42,671 nucleotides of DNA from Acidobacteriota bacterium. Lineage in GTDB: Bacteria > Acidobacteriota > Terriglobia > Acidiferrales > UBA7541. Location of the stretch: NCBI GenBank assembly GCA_013287135.1, contig JABDEK010000030.1, positions 1 to 42,671 of the forward strand, in the 5' to 3' direction. Position 1 is the first letter of the stretch. Each line of letters opens with the position of its first letter. Positions 8,430 to 17,421 of this stretch are shown here, in pieces. A program made the translations under genes and the position numbers. The notes under the pieces are model-generated. The model was not told the origin of the DNA. It searched no databases and saw only the letters and a list, made by a program, of their open reading frames with translations.

Positions 8430-8608
8430 TTTGGGGAGGCGTCTGGACGCGGCAATAGTAGAACCAACGTTTTGGTGTGTCAACGCGCGTCCAGCGGCTT
8501 GGCGGCTTTGCCCACTGAGCTATACCCTAGAAGGGCAACAGCTTGGATGTTTTGTCAGAACCAGACAGGCCTAACAATAGCGAGCTGCTGTGCCAAGCCA
8601 GCCGGTTC

Positions 8609-8628
8609 GGATTTCGCGCGCGAAATCC
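8609..8628. repeat. Perfect 20-bp palindrome in a divergent intergenic region
   Basis: GGATTTCGCG followed directly by CGCGAAATCC reads identically on both strands. It lies between the start of the minus-strand TPM gene (8429) and the plus-strand zinc-ribbon gene (8712), about 84 bp upstream of the latter. No T-run follows, so it does not look like an intrinsic terminator. A dimeric regulator site is the simplest reading. No known operator is recognised. Confidence 0.6.
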
Positions 8629-8711
8629 TAGTGCGTCGGGTGCTTATTGGGATATAAGTATGGCCCACGATCCCGGATCGAAACGGTTACGCAGCAGCGG
8701 AGGCAGCGATT

Positions 8712-9092
8712 ATGAATTGCAATACGTGCGGGACTCCTCTGGGAGACGCAGATCTCGTTTGCCCTTCTTGCAGCAAGGCGACATCAGAGGTTGCACAACC
8801 GAAGCCAACGGCAAGAATGGTCACATCAAAGCTTTCTGAGTATTATCAAATCGAATTTCAGAAGATACAAACCTCAAACGAGCAGTACAAAGGAAAATGG
8901 AACTGGGCAGCCTTTTTGGCGGGACCGATCTGGGCCTTCACTAAAGGGCTTAAGGAGATCGTCGTAATCTACGCCTTGGCTATTCTTTTCACTTTTGGTA
9001 TTTCCGTGCTCGCGTACGCCGTTATCTTCGGTTTGCGCGGGAATTATATCTATTACACCAAATTGATGAAGGGCCGCGTTCTAATTATCTAG
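8712..9092 (+). CDS. Zinc-ribbon membrane protein with DUF2628-type region
   Basis: This 126-residue protein begins with a four-cysteine zinc ribbon: C3-N-T-C6 and C17-P-S-C20. After a linker, an F-Q-K-I segment and the K-W-N-W-A-A-F-L-A-G-P-I-W motif lead into two membrane helices (about 75-105). It ends with R-G-N-Y-I-Y-Y-T-K. The W-N-W-A-A-F-x-x-G-P-x-W pattern is characteristic of DUF2628 membrane proteins. Function is unknown. It stands alone on the plus strand, with the CcoI-like ATPase gene converging from the right. Confidence 0.8.
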   Translation: MNCNTCGTPLGDADLVCPSCSKATSEVAQPKPTARMVTSKLSEYYQIEFQKIQTSNEQYKGKWNWAAFLAGPIWAFTKGLKEIVVIYALAILFTFGISVLAYAVIFGLRGNYIYYTKLMKGRVLII

Positions 9093-9184
9093 AGCGATAC
9101 GCTGCGCAACACGGCTTAGGGCTGTTGCTATCTTTGCCCTTGTCGATTAGATCGCGATTCACATGCAATTCGATCGCGATTCTT

Positions 9185-11371
9185 TTATGCTGTGCTAACC
9201 TCAGTTTTTTCTGCGGCTGGACGAAGAGAGTCCGAAGTCGACGAATCCCAAAGTGCCGCTTTGCCGCGACGTCCCCGTGCTCTCTCCAATCGCAACGAAT
9301 TCCCCACCACCATCAGGCTGCTGACCAGCATGGCGGCTGCCGCCATCACAGGTCGCAGCCATCCGATCGCCGCCAATGCGATCGCGATCACGTTGTAGAC
9401 GAACGCCCAGAACAGATTCTCCTGTATGTGGCGGAATGTTTTCTTCGAGAGCGACAGTACCCATGGCACCAACGTGATGTCGCCCGCTAGGATATGAACA
9501 TCCGCCGCTTCTTTACTTAGGTCCGTTCCGATCTGATGTGCGATACCCACGTCCGCCTTGGCCAGCGCCGGTGCGTCGTTCACGCCGTCTCCGACCATAG
9601 CCACCTTCCGGCCGCTGCGCTGGAGCGCCTCAACATAGTCTACTTTCTCCCCGGGAAGCCGCTCAGCGGCCCACTGCTTGATGCCCAGTTCGGCCGCCAC
9701 CAGTTGCGTGCTGGCGCTCCGGTCCCCGGACAACAGATGCACTTCAAGTTTCTGGCCTTGGCACTGCCTCACTGCGCTTTCCGCGCCCGGACGCAGATGG
9801 TCCTGCAGGCGAACCACTCCACGAATTGCGCCATCCCATCCCACATAGACGCGGCTCTCCAGCCCCGCCTCAGGCAACGATCCCTCGAGGTCTGCTGGCA
9901 TCGACAGTCCTTTGTTCAGCAGGCTCACCGAGGTTCCCAGTAGAACGCTATACACTTCCTCGCCAGCCAGCACGCAGCCCTCGATTCCTTCGCCCGGATG
10001 GTTCTGGAAATCCTCCACCGCCAAGAGTTCACCGCCTTGCGCTCGGAACTCTTTCACGATCGCTCGCCCCAGGTGATGTTCCGAGCTGCTTTCAAGCGAA
10101 GCCGCAATTTGCAGCAGCGCGTTTCGATTCACTCCGGCGGCCACGCTTGTTACCACATCGAGCACGCTCAGCTTTCCGTCCGTAAGGGTCCCAGTCTTAT
10201 CAAACACGACCGTATCGACCTTTGACATTCGCTCGAGATTTTCCGGGATACGGATCAGCACCCCTTCTTTGGCGGCTCGTTGCAGGCCCACGAATGTAGC
10301 CATCGGCGTCGCGATTCCGAGTGCGCATGGGCAAGCCACTACCAGTATCGCCAGAGCATTCAAGAATCCGAGTAAAGGCTCGTGACGCAGGACGCCGTAG
10401 TAGGCGACCACGCCAAGCGCAAATAACATTACCGCGCCCACGAACCACGCCGACACGCGATCCACCAGAGTTTGCAGCGGCATTCGTGCCCCGAGCGCCT
10501 CGGCGCACATCCGCTCAATCTGTGCCTGGAGGGTGCCTTCGCCCACTTTCACAGCTTGATAAATAATCGCTCCATCGAAGTTCACCGTGCCTTGCAGTAC
10601 CGTATCACCTGGCCCGCGCATCACCGGCAGCGACTCCCCGGTGAGAATGGACTCGTCGAGCGTCGTACGGCCTTCGAGAATTTTCCCGTCGACTACGATT
10701 CTTTCCGCGGGCAGCGCGCGCAACAGGTCTCCCGCGCGCAGCTCGTCTAGGGGAACTAAATCTTCTCCTTGATCTGCACTCTTCCCGCGCAGACGCCGGG
10801 CCTGGGCCGGGGTCTCTTTGGCCAGCGTTCGCATCGCTTGCGCCATGCGCGCACGTGCCCGTGCCTGTAGATACTTGCCGAGTGTGACAAGGATTATCAC
10901 CATCGAAGCTGTATCGAAATAAACGTCGTGACCGTGCCGGAAAGTCTGCCTCACTGAGTAGACGTATGCCGTCACCGTCCCGAGTGTGATCAGAGTCGCC
11001 ATACTCAGTCGACCGTGCGGAATCTCCTGCACGGCAAGCTTCAGATAGGGGTAACCGAGCCCCAAAACTACCGGCGTCGCCAAGACCAGCAAGATATAAT
11101 GGAGTTGGTCGCGAAGATGAATGGGCAGGTTTGGATATAAATAAAGAACCCAAGCGAAACTCATGATGAAGCCGGAGAGGACCGTGCCCAGTGCAAGTAG
11201 TATGAGGAACCAGGACTCCGAGCTGTCGCCCTCCTGGCCCCCGCCTGCTAGTTGGTACACAAACGCACACCCGGAGCAGCAAAACTGCTTTTCCTCGGCT
11301 CCCATTTGCGTCACGGTGGGCGTTCCCCGTAGGGCTAGCCCACAATGCGCGCAGATCTTTGCCGGTTGCAT
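9185..11371 (-). CDS. ccoI: CcoI/FixI-like copper-transporting P1B-type ATPase
   Basis: This 728-residue P-type ATPase exports or delivers copper across the inner membrane. At the N-terminus is the cysteine-rich metal-binding module (C7-A-H-C10, then C-C-S-G-C) typical of ATPases that supply cytochrome oxidases. Membrane helices follow, then the CPC ion-binding motif at 347-349, the phosphorylated aspartate D391 in D-K-T-G-T-L-T, and the GDGVNDAPAL hinge. The dipeptide expected to read H-P in the nucleotide-binding domain reads H432-H433 (S-E-H-H-L-G-R-A-I), which is unusual. The gene is 29 bp downstream of the SafE/TauE-like gene on the same strand. It is also near a cbb3 operon, which supports copper loading of that oxidase. 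CopA is the alternative label. Confidence 0.88.
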   Translation of the reverse strand: MQPAKICAHCGLALRGTPTVTQMGAEEKQFCCSGCAFVYQLAGGGQEGDSSESWFLILLALGTVLSGFIMSFAWVLYLYPNLPIHLRDQLHYILLVLATPVVLGLGYPYLKLAVQEIPHGRLSMATLITLGTVTAYVYSVRQTFRHGHDVYFDTASMVIILVTLGKYLQARARARMAQAMRTLAKETPAQARRLRGKSADQGEDLVPLDELRAGDLLRALPAERIVVDGKILEGRTTLDESILTGESLPVMRGPGDTVLQGTVNFDGAIIYQAVKVGEGTLQAQIERMCAEALGARMPLQTLVDRVSAWFVGAVMLFALGVVAYYGVLRHEPLLGFLNALAILVVACPCALGIATPMATFVGLQRAAKEGVLIRIPENLERMSKVDTVVFDKTGTLTDGKLSVLDVVTSVAAGVNRNALLQIAASLESSSEHHLGRAIVKEFRAQGGELLAVEDFQNHPGEGIEGCVLAGEEVYSVLLGTSVSLLNKGLSMPADLEGSLPEAGLESRVYVGWDGAIRGVVRLQDHLRPGAESAVRQCQGQKLEVHLLSGDRSASTQLVAAELGIKQWAAERLPGEKVDYVEALQRSGRKVAMVGDGVNDAPALAKADVGIAHQIGTDLSKEAADVHILAGDITLVPWVLSLSKKTFRHIQENLFWAFVYNVIAIALAAIGWLRPVMAAAAMLVSSLMVVGNSLRLERARGRRGKAALWDSSTSDSLRPAAEKTEVSTA

Positions 11372-11400
11372 AAGTCTGCGGCTCCTGGCCTTCCGTCTTT

Positions 11401-12186
11401 TTAGAAATGGTGCATCATGTCATGCACTGCTGGATTCTGCATCGGGTGCGTCAGCCAGTAAAACCCGCGGTAAAGCGTGATCGCACCCAACACGGCGAGC
11501 AGGACTCCACTGACGCGCACCAGTTTCTCCCGCAGCGTGATCGAGAATAGGTCCGCAAAAAATGCCACCAGTAGTAGAGCCGGCACAGTCCCGAGCCCAA
11601 ACGTCAGCATTACCAGCGCACCCCAAGCCGCTGACCCGGCCGACGCCGCTTTGGCCAACATTGCGTAAATCAGCCCGCACGGTAGAAACCCTAGCAGCGC
11701 TCCTAATGGCAGCGCTCTCATCGATTTCGGCAGACGCGTGACGTGTTCGAATCCTCGGGCAAGCCACGGCTGCGGCGTCGCCACCTTCGCTTTGAACGGC
11801 GACCAGTGCTTCATCAATCCTGCAAGCGCAAGCCCCGTGTAAATCATCAGCGCCCCCGCTCCTACCATTAGCAGCGCTTGTATTCTCCCCGTATTTGACA
11901 CCAGGATCGTGAACGATCCCAAGGCTCCGGCCACCGCGCCGAGCAGCGTGTAGCTCGCGATTCGGCCCGCGTTGAACACCAGCTGCTGCGGTAGTACCAC
12001 ACGCCGCCAGGAAGAGCCCGCCAGCGCCGCAGAGCCTGATCCGGCACTGGCGACGCTTGGCGACAGCGAGGGTGCCACGGATATCAGTGCGACAAACCCG
12101 CCACACATCCCCACGCAGTGGAGACTCAGCAACAAACCTGTCAGAAATATCAGCCCTAACTCCATTTGCCACACCTGCCCAAACAT
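11401..12186 (-). CDS. SafE/TauE-like (UreH_2) membrane protein, CcoI partner
   Basis: The 261-residue polytopic membrane protein has the diagnostic opening L-S-L-H-C-V-G-M-C-G-G-F and about six hydrophobic helices. The second half contains the L-P-L-G-A-L-L-G-F-L-P-C-G-L repeat of the same motif. Members of this family are commonly encoded beside CcoI-type ATPases in oxidase assembly loci, where the paired cysteines and histidine may handle copper. Transport of sulfite, as the family name suggests, is not implied. ATG 12186 has GGAAG nearby. An internal ATG at 12165 would also fit. Confidence 0.82.
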   Translation of the reverse strand: MFGQVWQMELGLIFLTGLLLSLHCVGMCGGFVALISVAPSLSPSVASAGSGSAALAGSSWRRVVLPQQLVFNAGRIASYTLLGAVAGALGSFTILVSNTGRIQALLMVGAGALMIYTGLALAGLMKHWSPFKAKVATPQPWLARGFEHVTRLPKSMRALPLGALLGFLPCGLIYAMLAKAASAGSAAWGALVMLTFGLGTVPALLLVAFFADLFSITLREKLVRVSGVLLAVLGAITLYRGFYWLTHPMQNPAVHDMMHHF

Positions 12187-12337
12187 TCACTTCCCGAGCA
12201 CCCTTTTATAGCTCTTTTCGCCTTGATCGAGAAGTATGGTTTTCCCTGGCCACGGACAGGGGTACCTCATTCCCGGAGCCCTTTACTTTGCAAAGAAAAG
12301 TTGAAATCGGGATTGAATCGGCGCTATACAGATCTAT

Positions 12338-12781
12338 ATGAGCTTTTTCCTGGGCAGGTTCCTTGAATTCTCCGCAGCGGGACTAATCTGCAGCACCCTG
12401 GTGCATATCCTCGGACTGTTTGGCAGAAGACCTCCTTTCGGATATTTTGCATTTTCATTGCAGTTCGGGGCTGTTGCTTCGGCCATCGGAGCGGCATTTG
12501 CAGTTGTCCAGCTTCTGAGTTCGCGAGGCGAGAATTTTTGGAGAACGGCATTTCGTAGGGGCCCGAGATGGATGAAATGGATGACTTATTTTCTCATTGC
12601 CTATGCGATTTTAAATTTTATTGTGTTTGTGAACCGGATTGGCCATCGCGAGGGCCTGCAGCCGGACCAAATCACAGCCTTAGTGTTACGTGGAATTTCC
12701 GGGGAATGGATGGTATTTTACTCGACGGCACTTCTAATCTTCTCCTCGGCTATACGCGTTCTCGACTCAAGTGAAAAATGA
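12338..12781 (+). CDS. Four-helix membrane protein of unknown function
   Basis: This 147-residue protein has four hydrophobic segments (about 8-25, 35-60, 80-98 and 118-138) separated by short basic loops. No cofactor or catalytic motif is recognised. Its 3' end overlaps by 11 nt the start of the downstream thioredoxin-fold gene, which suggests co-translation. The role is unknown. Confidence 0.7.
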   Translation: MSFFLGRFLEFSAAGLICSTLVHILGLFGRRPPFGYFAFSLQFGAVASAIGAAFAVVQLLSSRGENFWRTAFRRGPRWMKWMTYFLIAYAILNFIVFVNRIGHREGLQPDQITALVLRGISGEWMVFYSTALLIFSSAIRVLDSSEK

Positions 12782-15020
12782 AATCATGCTTCGTGCAGCC
12801 ATACTAATCCTTGTATTCGCGGCTAGCGGCGGAGAACTGTCTCAAGCCGGCCTGCATGGCTCCGTTCAGTCCAATGATGGCCAGTCTGCTCAGCCTCGCG
12901 CGGGAACACAACAATATCGCTACACCAACCGCCTCATTAATTCCAAAAGTCCCTATTTGTTATTGCATGCGCACAATCCGGTTGATTGGTATCCCTGGGG
13001 CGACGAAGCCTTTGAACGGGCCCACAGAGAGAACAAGCCGATCTTCCTCTCAATCGGCTACTTCACGTGTCATTGGTGCCATGTGATGGAGCGGGAGTCG
13101 TATTCCGATCCGAACGTCGCTGCCATCCTGAATCGGCATTTCATTTCCGTCAAAGTCGATCGCGAGGAGCGTCCGGACATCGATCGGATGTACATGTCCT
13201 ACGTCGAATCCACAACCGGCGCAGCCGGGTGGCCACTCAATGTTCTGCTCACCCCCGAACGCAAGCCATTTTTCGGCGGCACCTACCTCGATCCTGACCA
13301 ACTCAAATCGCTACTCCAACAGGCCGCTGACGCATGGAATGGCCAACCCGATTTGATCAAACAGACCGCTGAGCGCGCCGCACAACTCATCCAAATCGTC
13401 AACCAGCAGCCTCCAGCGACAGACGATGTGCGCGCCGCCATTTTAGACCATGTTTTTGAACAGTTTGCGTTGACCTACGACGACAAAAACGGCGGGTTTG
13501 GGGAAGCGCCGAAATTTCCGAGACCACCTGTACTGTCTTTCTTGCTTCGCTATTACGTTCGCACTGGCAGACGCGATGCCCTCGATATGACGCTCGACAC
13601 GCTCCGCGCAATGGAGCGCGGCGGCATTCATGATCAGCTCGGCGGCGGTTTTCACCGCTATTCCACGGGCGCAACCTGGCTCGTCCCCCATTTCGAGAAA
13701 ACGCTCTACGACCAGGCACAACTTGCCGTTGTTTACACGGAGGCCTACCAGATCACCCACGACGGCTCCTATGCGAACACGGCGCGAGATATCCTAAATT
13801 TCACCCTGCGCGAGATGCAGCAGCCTGACAGCGGTTTTGCCTCCGCAGAGGATGCGGATAGCCGCGTCAACCCCAGCAAACCCGGAACTCGTGAGGGAGC
13901 TTTCTATGTGTGGACCTCGAAACAGATCGAAATCGTCCTGGCGAAGGAAGATGCCGAAGTATTCGAGTTTGCGTACGGGGTGGAACCCGAGGGCAATGTT
14001 CCGGCGCAACAGGACGTTCGCCGCGAGCTGAGCGGTAAGAACGTTTTGTATAAAGCTCATCCGACGGCGGAAACTGCGAAGAAATTCAACCTAACCATTG
14101 AACAAACCGTCGAGAAGCTTACCGCTGCGCGGAAAACCTTGTTCGAAGCGCGTTCCCGCCGCCCGCACCCCCCCATCGACGATAAAATTATTACAGCGTG
14201 GAACGGCATGATGATCTCTGCTCTTGCCCGCGCCAGCCAGGTTTTCGATGAACCGCGTTATCTGGAACGTGCGCAAGCTACGGCGAAATTCGTCGAAGAA
14301 CATCTATATGATTCTAGTAACCGTAAGCTGTGGCGCAGCTATCGTGCGGGCGGTCCTTCGGTGGATGGATTTCTCGATGACAGCGCCGACCTCATTAGCG
14401 GCCTTTTAGATCTTTACCAGGCTGACTTCAATGTCCATTGGCTGACCTGGGCCGTCTCACTGCAAGAAAGCCAGGACCGGCTATTCGAAGACTCCAAAGA
14501 GGGCGGCTACTTTGATGTTGGCGCCTCGGACCATTCGCTATTGAGCCGTACTCGAGAAGCTCACGACGGTCCCGAACCGTCGCCTAATTCGACTGCCGCA
14601 ATGAACCTCTTGCGGCTCGCGCAATTCACGGACCGCGCTGAGTGGCGCGTTAGAGCGCAAAATACGCTGTCCGCTTTCTCAGCCCGGCTTGAGTCTGATC
14701 CCGCCGCGCTTCCGGCGCTTGCCTCCGCTCTGGATTTTCGGCTCGCACAAACCGAACAAATCCTAATCGCCGGTGACCCGGCCTTCCAGGACACCCGTGA
14801 ACTGCTGCACCAGGTCAACACTAGGTTTCTCCCCAACAAAATTCTTTTGCTCGCCGATGGTGGGAGTGGTCAAGAGCAACTGACCCGCTGGCTGCCTTTT
14901 ATTGCAGGAGCCCATCGACTCCAGGACCGCGCCACTGCATATGTTTGCGAAAACTATGTTTGCAAGCTGCCAACCGCGGATCCTCATGTTTTCGCGCGTC
15001 TCCTCGACGAGAAGCACTGA
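12771..15020 (+). CDS. DUF255 thioredoxin-fold / six-hairpin glycosidase-like protein (YyaL/SSP411 type)
   Basis: The 749-residue protein begins with GTG 12771, or ATG 12786, and has a signal peptide. The thioredoxin-like domain starts at [14 protein letters not shown] and carries the family C-H-W-C-H-V-M active-site motif plus the D-R-E-E-R-P-D and G-G-W/A-A-G-W-P motifs. The rest is an alpha/alpha-barrel of the N-acylglucosamine 2-epimerase/mannosidase type with G-G-F-H-R-Y and Y-D-Q-A-Q. The family is conserved from bacteria to humans (spermatogenesis-associated protein 20), but its substrate is not established. It overlaps the preceding small membrane gene. Confidence 0.9.
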   Translation: MKNEIMLRAAILILVFAASGGELSQAGLHGSVQSNDGQSAQPRAGTQQYRYTNRLINSKSPYLLLHAHNPVDWYPWGDEAFERAHRENKPIFLSIGYFTCHWCHVMERESYSDPNVAAILNRHFISVKVDREERPDIDRMYMSYVESTTGAAGWPLNVLLTPERKPFFGGTYLDPDQLKSLLQQAADAWNGQPDLIKQTAERAAQLIQIVNQQPPATDDVRAAILDHVFEQFALTYDDKNGGFGEAPKFPRPPVLSFLLRYYVRTGRRDALDMTLDTLRAMERGGIHDQLGGGFHRYSTGATWLVPHFEKTLYDQAQLAVVYTEAYQITHDGSYANTARDILNFTLREMQQPDSGFASAEDADSRVNPSKPGTREGAFYVWTSKQIEIVLAKEDAEVFEFAYGVEPEGNVPAQQDVRRELSGKNVLYKAHPTAETAKKFNLTIEQTVEKLTAARKTLFEARSRRPHPPIDDKIITAWNGMMISALARASQVFDEPRYLERAQATAKFVEEHLYDSSNRKLWRSYRAGGPSVDGFLDDSADLISGLLDLYQADFNVHWLTWAVSLQESQDRLFEDSKEGGYFDVGASDHSLLSRTREAHDGPEPSPNSTAAMNLLRLAQFTDRAEWRVRAQNTLSAFSARLESDPAALPALASALDFRLAQTEQILIAGDPAFQDTRELLHQVNTRFLPNKILLLADGGSGQEQLTRWLPFIAGAHRLQDRATAYVCENYVCKLPTADPHVFARLLDEKH

Positions 15021-15122
15021 GGACCTGCGGCAACTGGCGCGCCCACCGTTTGGTCCTTACTTCCTATAGGCGCGATTCAAGACTCTCTGCCATCGCGGGG
15101 AAACTGGTAAGATTGTCATCGA

Positions 15123-15674
15123 ATGCACACGTGCCCGGCATGTCGGCAAGTCATCAATCAGCCGAGTGACCTCTGTCCCAGCTGCGGCGCGGACTTGACG
15201 CCGCCTGCGGGCCGCGAATCCACCGCGCCGGATAAAAAATCGCGCTTCTTGACTGCTACTGTGTTGTGGAGCGCCATAATCACGATTCTGTGGGCGATCG
15301 CGTGGTTCGCCTTGCCATGGCTCATATCAGGCTCCAAGCCTGCGGCGGAGTTGCGCGCTCGCGAAACTCTTGCGTCGCTGCAAGCGGAACTCGAGGCCTA
15401 CGGCGTCTCCAACGGCAGCTACCCGCTCTCACTGGAAGTTCTCGGTGATCGCGCTCAACAAGCAACGCGGACAGCGGAGTCGGTTCGCTATGTGTTGCAC
15501 TACACGTCCGGAAATCCGGATGTCGACGGCCACGTAAAAAGCTACTCCCTTGTGGCACGCGCCAAGAGTTTCGGTTTTCTCAATTTTTACACGGACCAGA
15601 CGCGCGTCTTCCGCGCCACGCTCGAGGACCGCGCCGCCACCGCCCAAGACCCTCCCCTCAGACCGAATTCGTGA
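15123..15674 (+). CDS. Zinc-ribbon membrane protein with pilin-like C-terminal domain
   Basis: The 183-residue protein has an N-terminal four-cysteine ribbon (C4-P-A-C7, C18-P-S-C21), a linker and one membrane helix (about 45-68). An extracytoplasmic segment follows: E-T-L-A-S-L-Q-A-E-L-E-A-Y and N-G-S-Y-P-L-S-L-E-V-L. This segment resembles the helix-then-strand pattern of type II secretion pseudopilins. The leader peptidase motif of true prepilins is absent, so this is not an assembled pilin. The family is not recognised. No obvious operon partner is visible, and a decayed cytochrome fragment follows directly. Confidence 0.7.
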   Translation: MHTCPACRQVINQPSDLCPSCGADLTPPAGRESTAPDKKSRFLTATVLWSAIITILWAIAWFALPWLISGSKPAAELRARETLASLQAELEAYGVSNGSYPLSLEVLGDRAQQATRTAESVRYVLHYTSGNPDVDGHVKSYSLVARAKSFGFLNFYTDQTRVFRATLEDRAATAQDPPLRPNS

Positions 15675-15690
15675 ACAGAAATCATTTGAG

Positions 15691-15912
15691 ACCGCCAACG
15701 GCATCCGGCTGTCAGGCGCGCCAGCTTTCAAATCTCAACTCAGCGACACGCAGCTTTGGCAGGTTAGCGAATTGGTCGCGCACTCGAATGAAATTCCTGA
15801 TTCCGTGAAGAAGATTCTCGCTTCGGATTTGTCAACGTCGCCAGTAACTCTTCCGCGTTCGGCATCGGCTCAGATTCGGCTAAGTAAGGGCCTGAGGAGA
15901 CAGAAAGCATGA
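15691..15912 (+). pseudogene. C-terminal remnant of a cytochrome c gene
   Basis: Downstream of the zinc-ribbon gene one frame reads N-G-I-R-L-S-G-A-P-A-F, then L-S-D-T-Q-L-W-Q-V-S-E-L-V. This is the end of a class I cytochrome c, where the methionine normally found before P-A-F has become alanine. No CXXCH motif lies in frame upstream, so the heme domain is gone. The frame ends at the TGA at 15910-15912. This is a fragment, not a functional gene. Confidence 0.6.
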
Positions 15913-15927
15913 GGAAGCCGGCTTAAT

Positions 15928-16328
15928 GTGCATCGTGGCGTTCTGGCATTCTTGTCGTCGAGTGTTCTGAGCCAGACCCGGAATCCCAATTCTAACGCTG
16001 CTAAATCTACGCAAGTCATTGAAGTGATCGCCAAGAAAGATGAATTCTCGCCCGACCAGATCCATGTCAAAAAAGGCACGAGGGTACAGTTAAAACTACG
16101 GGCGGACGACATTGCACATGGCATGAAGCTGAATCTTTACCCCGAAGGAGCGCGCAAAGACGGAAGCCTGGGATTGCTCTTCGAGCATCAGCAGGGCAAT
16201 ACAAAGGTGAAAAAATGCCAGGAAGAGATCCATCGAGTTTGTTGCTGCTCGCGCTGGTACTTATGATTTCGAGTGTTCCGTGCAGTGTGGTCATGGCCGA
16301 TGATTGACAAGCTTATCGCCGAAGAGTA
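15928..16328 (+). pseudogene. Frameshifted cupredoxin (COX2/CuA-like) gene
   Basis: The first frame encodes I-E-V-I-A-K-K-D-E-F-S-P-D-Q-I-H-V-K-K-G, the start of a cupredoxin domain, and D-I-A-H-G-M-K-L. It breaks near the six-A run at 16210-16215. The next frame then gives E-F-V-A-A-R-A-G-T-Y-D-F-E-C-S-V-Q-C-G-H-G, the copper-binding C-x3-C-x-H end. After 16299 the original frame resumes with M-I-D-K-L-I-A-E-E and TAG at 16326-16328. Two compensating single-base indels therefore separate three recognisable pieces. They could be mutations in a decaying gene or sequence errors. With the cytochrome fragment just upstream, this looks like the remains of a small electron-transfer operon. Confidence 0.7.
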
Positions 16329-16574
16329 GACCGCGATCATGCAAGGCTAGCTGACCACAGCCATTGATTTCTTGCGTTGGCGCAGCCTCCGGAAAAATGA
16401 ACAATTCGTCATCCACCGGACACCAAAACTTCATTCTCAATTGATAGAGTTCTGCAGCCTACTTCAATAGCTCGTTAACCGGGTAGCTATAAAGATTGGA
16501 AGCGCGCCAATAACTATTTGCTTAATGCACGGATTGGTTTTTCAAAAAGCGCGCCATCAGGGGCAGAACTTCGA

Positions 16575-17411
16575 ATGAATCCGAAACCGTCGAAGTTTAT
16601 TCTAGGGGCGTGGATTATAGCGCTTCTTTCCCTACTTTCGTTTCCATTACGTGCGCAGGTCGCCGACGCCACGCTGGCCGGTACCGTCACCGACCCGGCA
16701 AGCAAGGTCGTTCCAAACGCCAAAATCTTCATCAAAAATGTCGTCACACGCCAATCAGTGGAGACCCAGACCGATTCGGCTGGTCTCTACAAGCTATCAA
16801 ACCTCGTGCCTGGAGATTATGAGGTTTCCGTGTCAGCCGAAGGTTTTAGTACGAACACAACCAAAGTGATGATCGCTGCAGGAACCAAGCAAACGCTGAA
16901 CTTGACATTGGCTGGTGTGCTTTCACTGGGGGACTTGGGCTTTTCTCCAGCCCAGACCCAGGGAAGTGCTCAGGATCAGGCAAGGCTCAACAAGCGGTCG
17001 CATATGCTAAAGATCCATCAGCGGATAGGTCTAATAGACACGGTTCCGTTAGTCGCCACCGTTATCCTGGGAGCTGGCGCCGGAGGCAAGAGCACTAGCT
17101 CAACAGACCGTTTTGCTCATCTTGCCCTTGGTTCGGTAACCGGGGACTTGTATTTCCTGAGCGCCTATTATGCGATTCGAGCGCCCAAAATCCAAGGGAC
17201 CGAAACCCGCGGATCGATCCGACTGCACAAAGCCTTGGCGTGGATTCATGGCCCCGGAATGATACTGACGCCCATCTTGGGAATAATGGCTTTTGATCAG
17301 AAAAGTAATGGGGAAAAGGTTCATGGCATCGCCAGCGCCCATGGGGCCGTGGCTATAGTAACAGCCGCGGCGTATGGAGCTTCGATTTTGTCGGTATCGA
17401 TAAAATTCTAA
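16575..17411 (+). CDS. CPR-domain protein fused to a histidine-containing four-helix membrane domain
   Basis: ATG 16575 is chosen because a signal peptide (residues 8-27, ending L-R-A-Q) follows directly. The extension to 16518 adds nothing recognisable. Residues about 30-112 form a carboxypeptidase-regulatory-like beta sandwich (G-T-V-T-D-P, G-L-Y-K-L-S-N-L-V-P-G-D-Y). The C-terminal 135 residues hold four hydrophobic helices with histidines near their ends: K-I-H-Q-R-I-G, F-A-H-L-A, L-H-K-A-L-A-W-I-H-G and S-A-H-G-A. This layout suggests a b-type heme membrane domain of the cytochrome b561 kind, but that is an inference. It sits 10 bp upstream of a yceI-family gene. A b561-type gene also precedes yceI in E. 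coli. Confidence 0.65.
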   Translation: MNPKPSKFILGAWIIALLSLLSFPLRAQVADATLAGTVTDPASKVVPNAKIFIKNVVTRQSVETQTDSAGLYKLSNLVPGDYEVSVSAEGFSTNTTKVMIAAGTKQTLNLTLAGVLSLGDLGFSPAQTQGSAQDQARLNKRSHMLKIHQRIGLIDTVPLVATVILGAGAGGKSTSSTDRFAHLALGSVTGDLYFLSAYYAIRAPKIQGTETRGSIRLHKALAWIHGPGMILTPILGIMAFDQKSNGEKVHGIASAHGAVAIVTAAAYGASILSVSIKF

Positions 17412-17421
17412 AAGAGGTTTC

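Noticed and set aside
8490..8535. tRNA-like D-arm on the minus strand (TAGCTCAGTGGGCAAAG)
   Set aside because: Only the D-arm pattern is present; no matching anticodon or T-arm folds, so it is not called a tRNA. At most it is a fragment.
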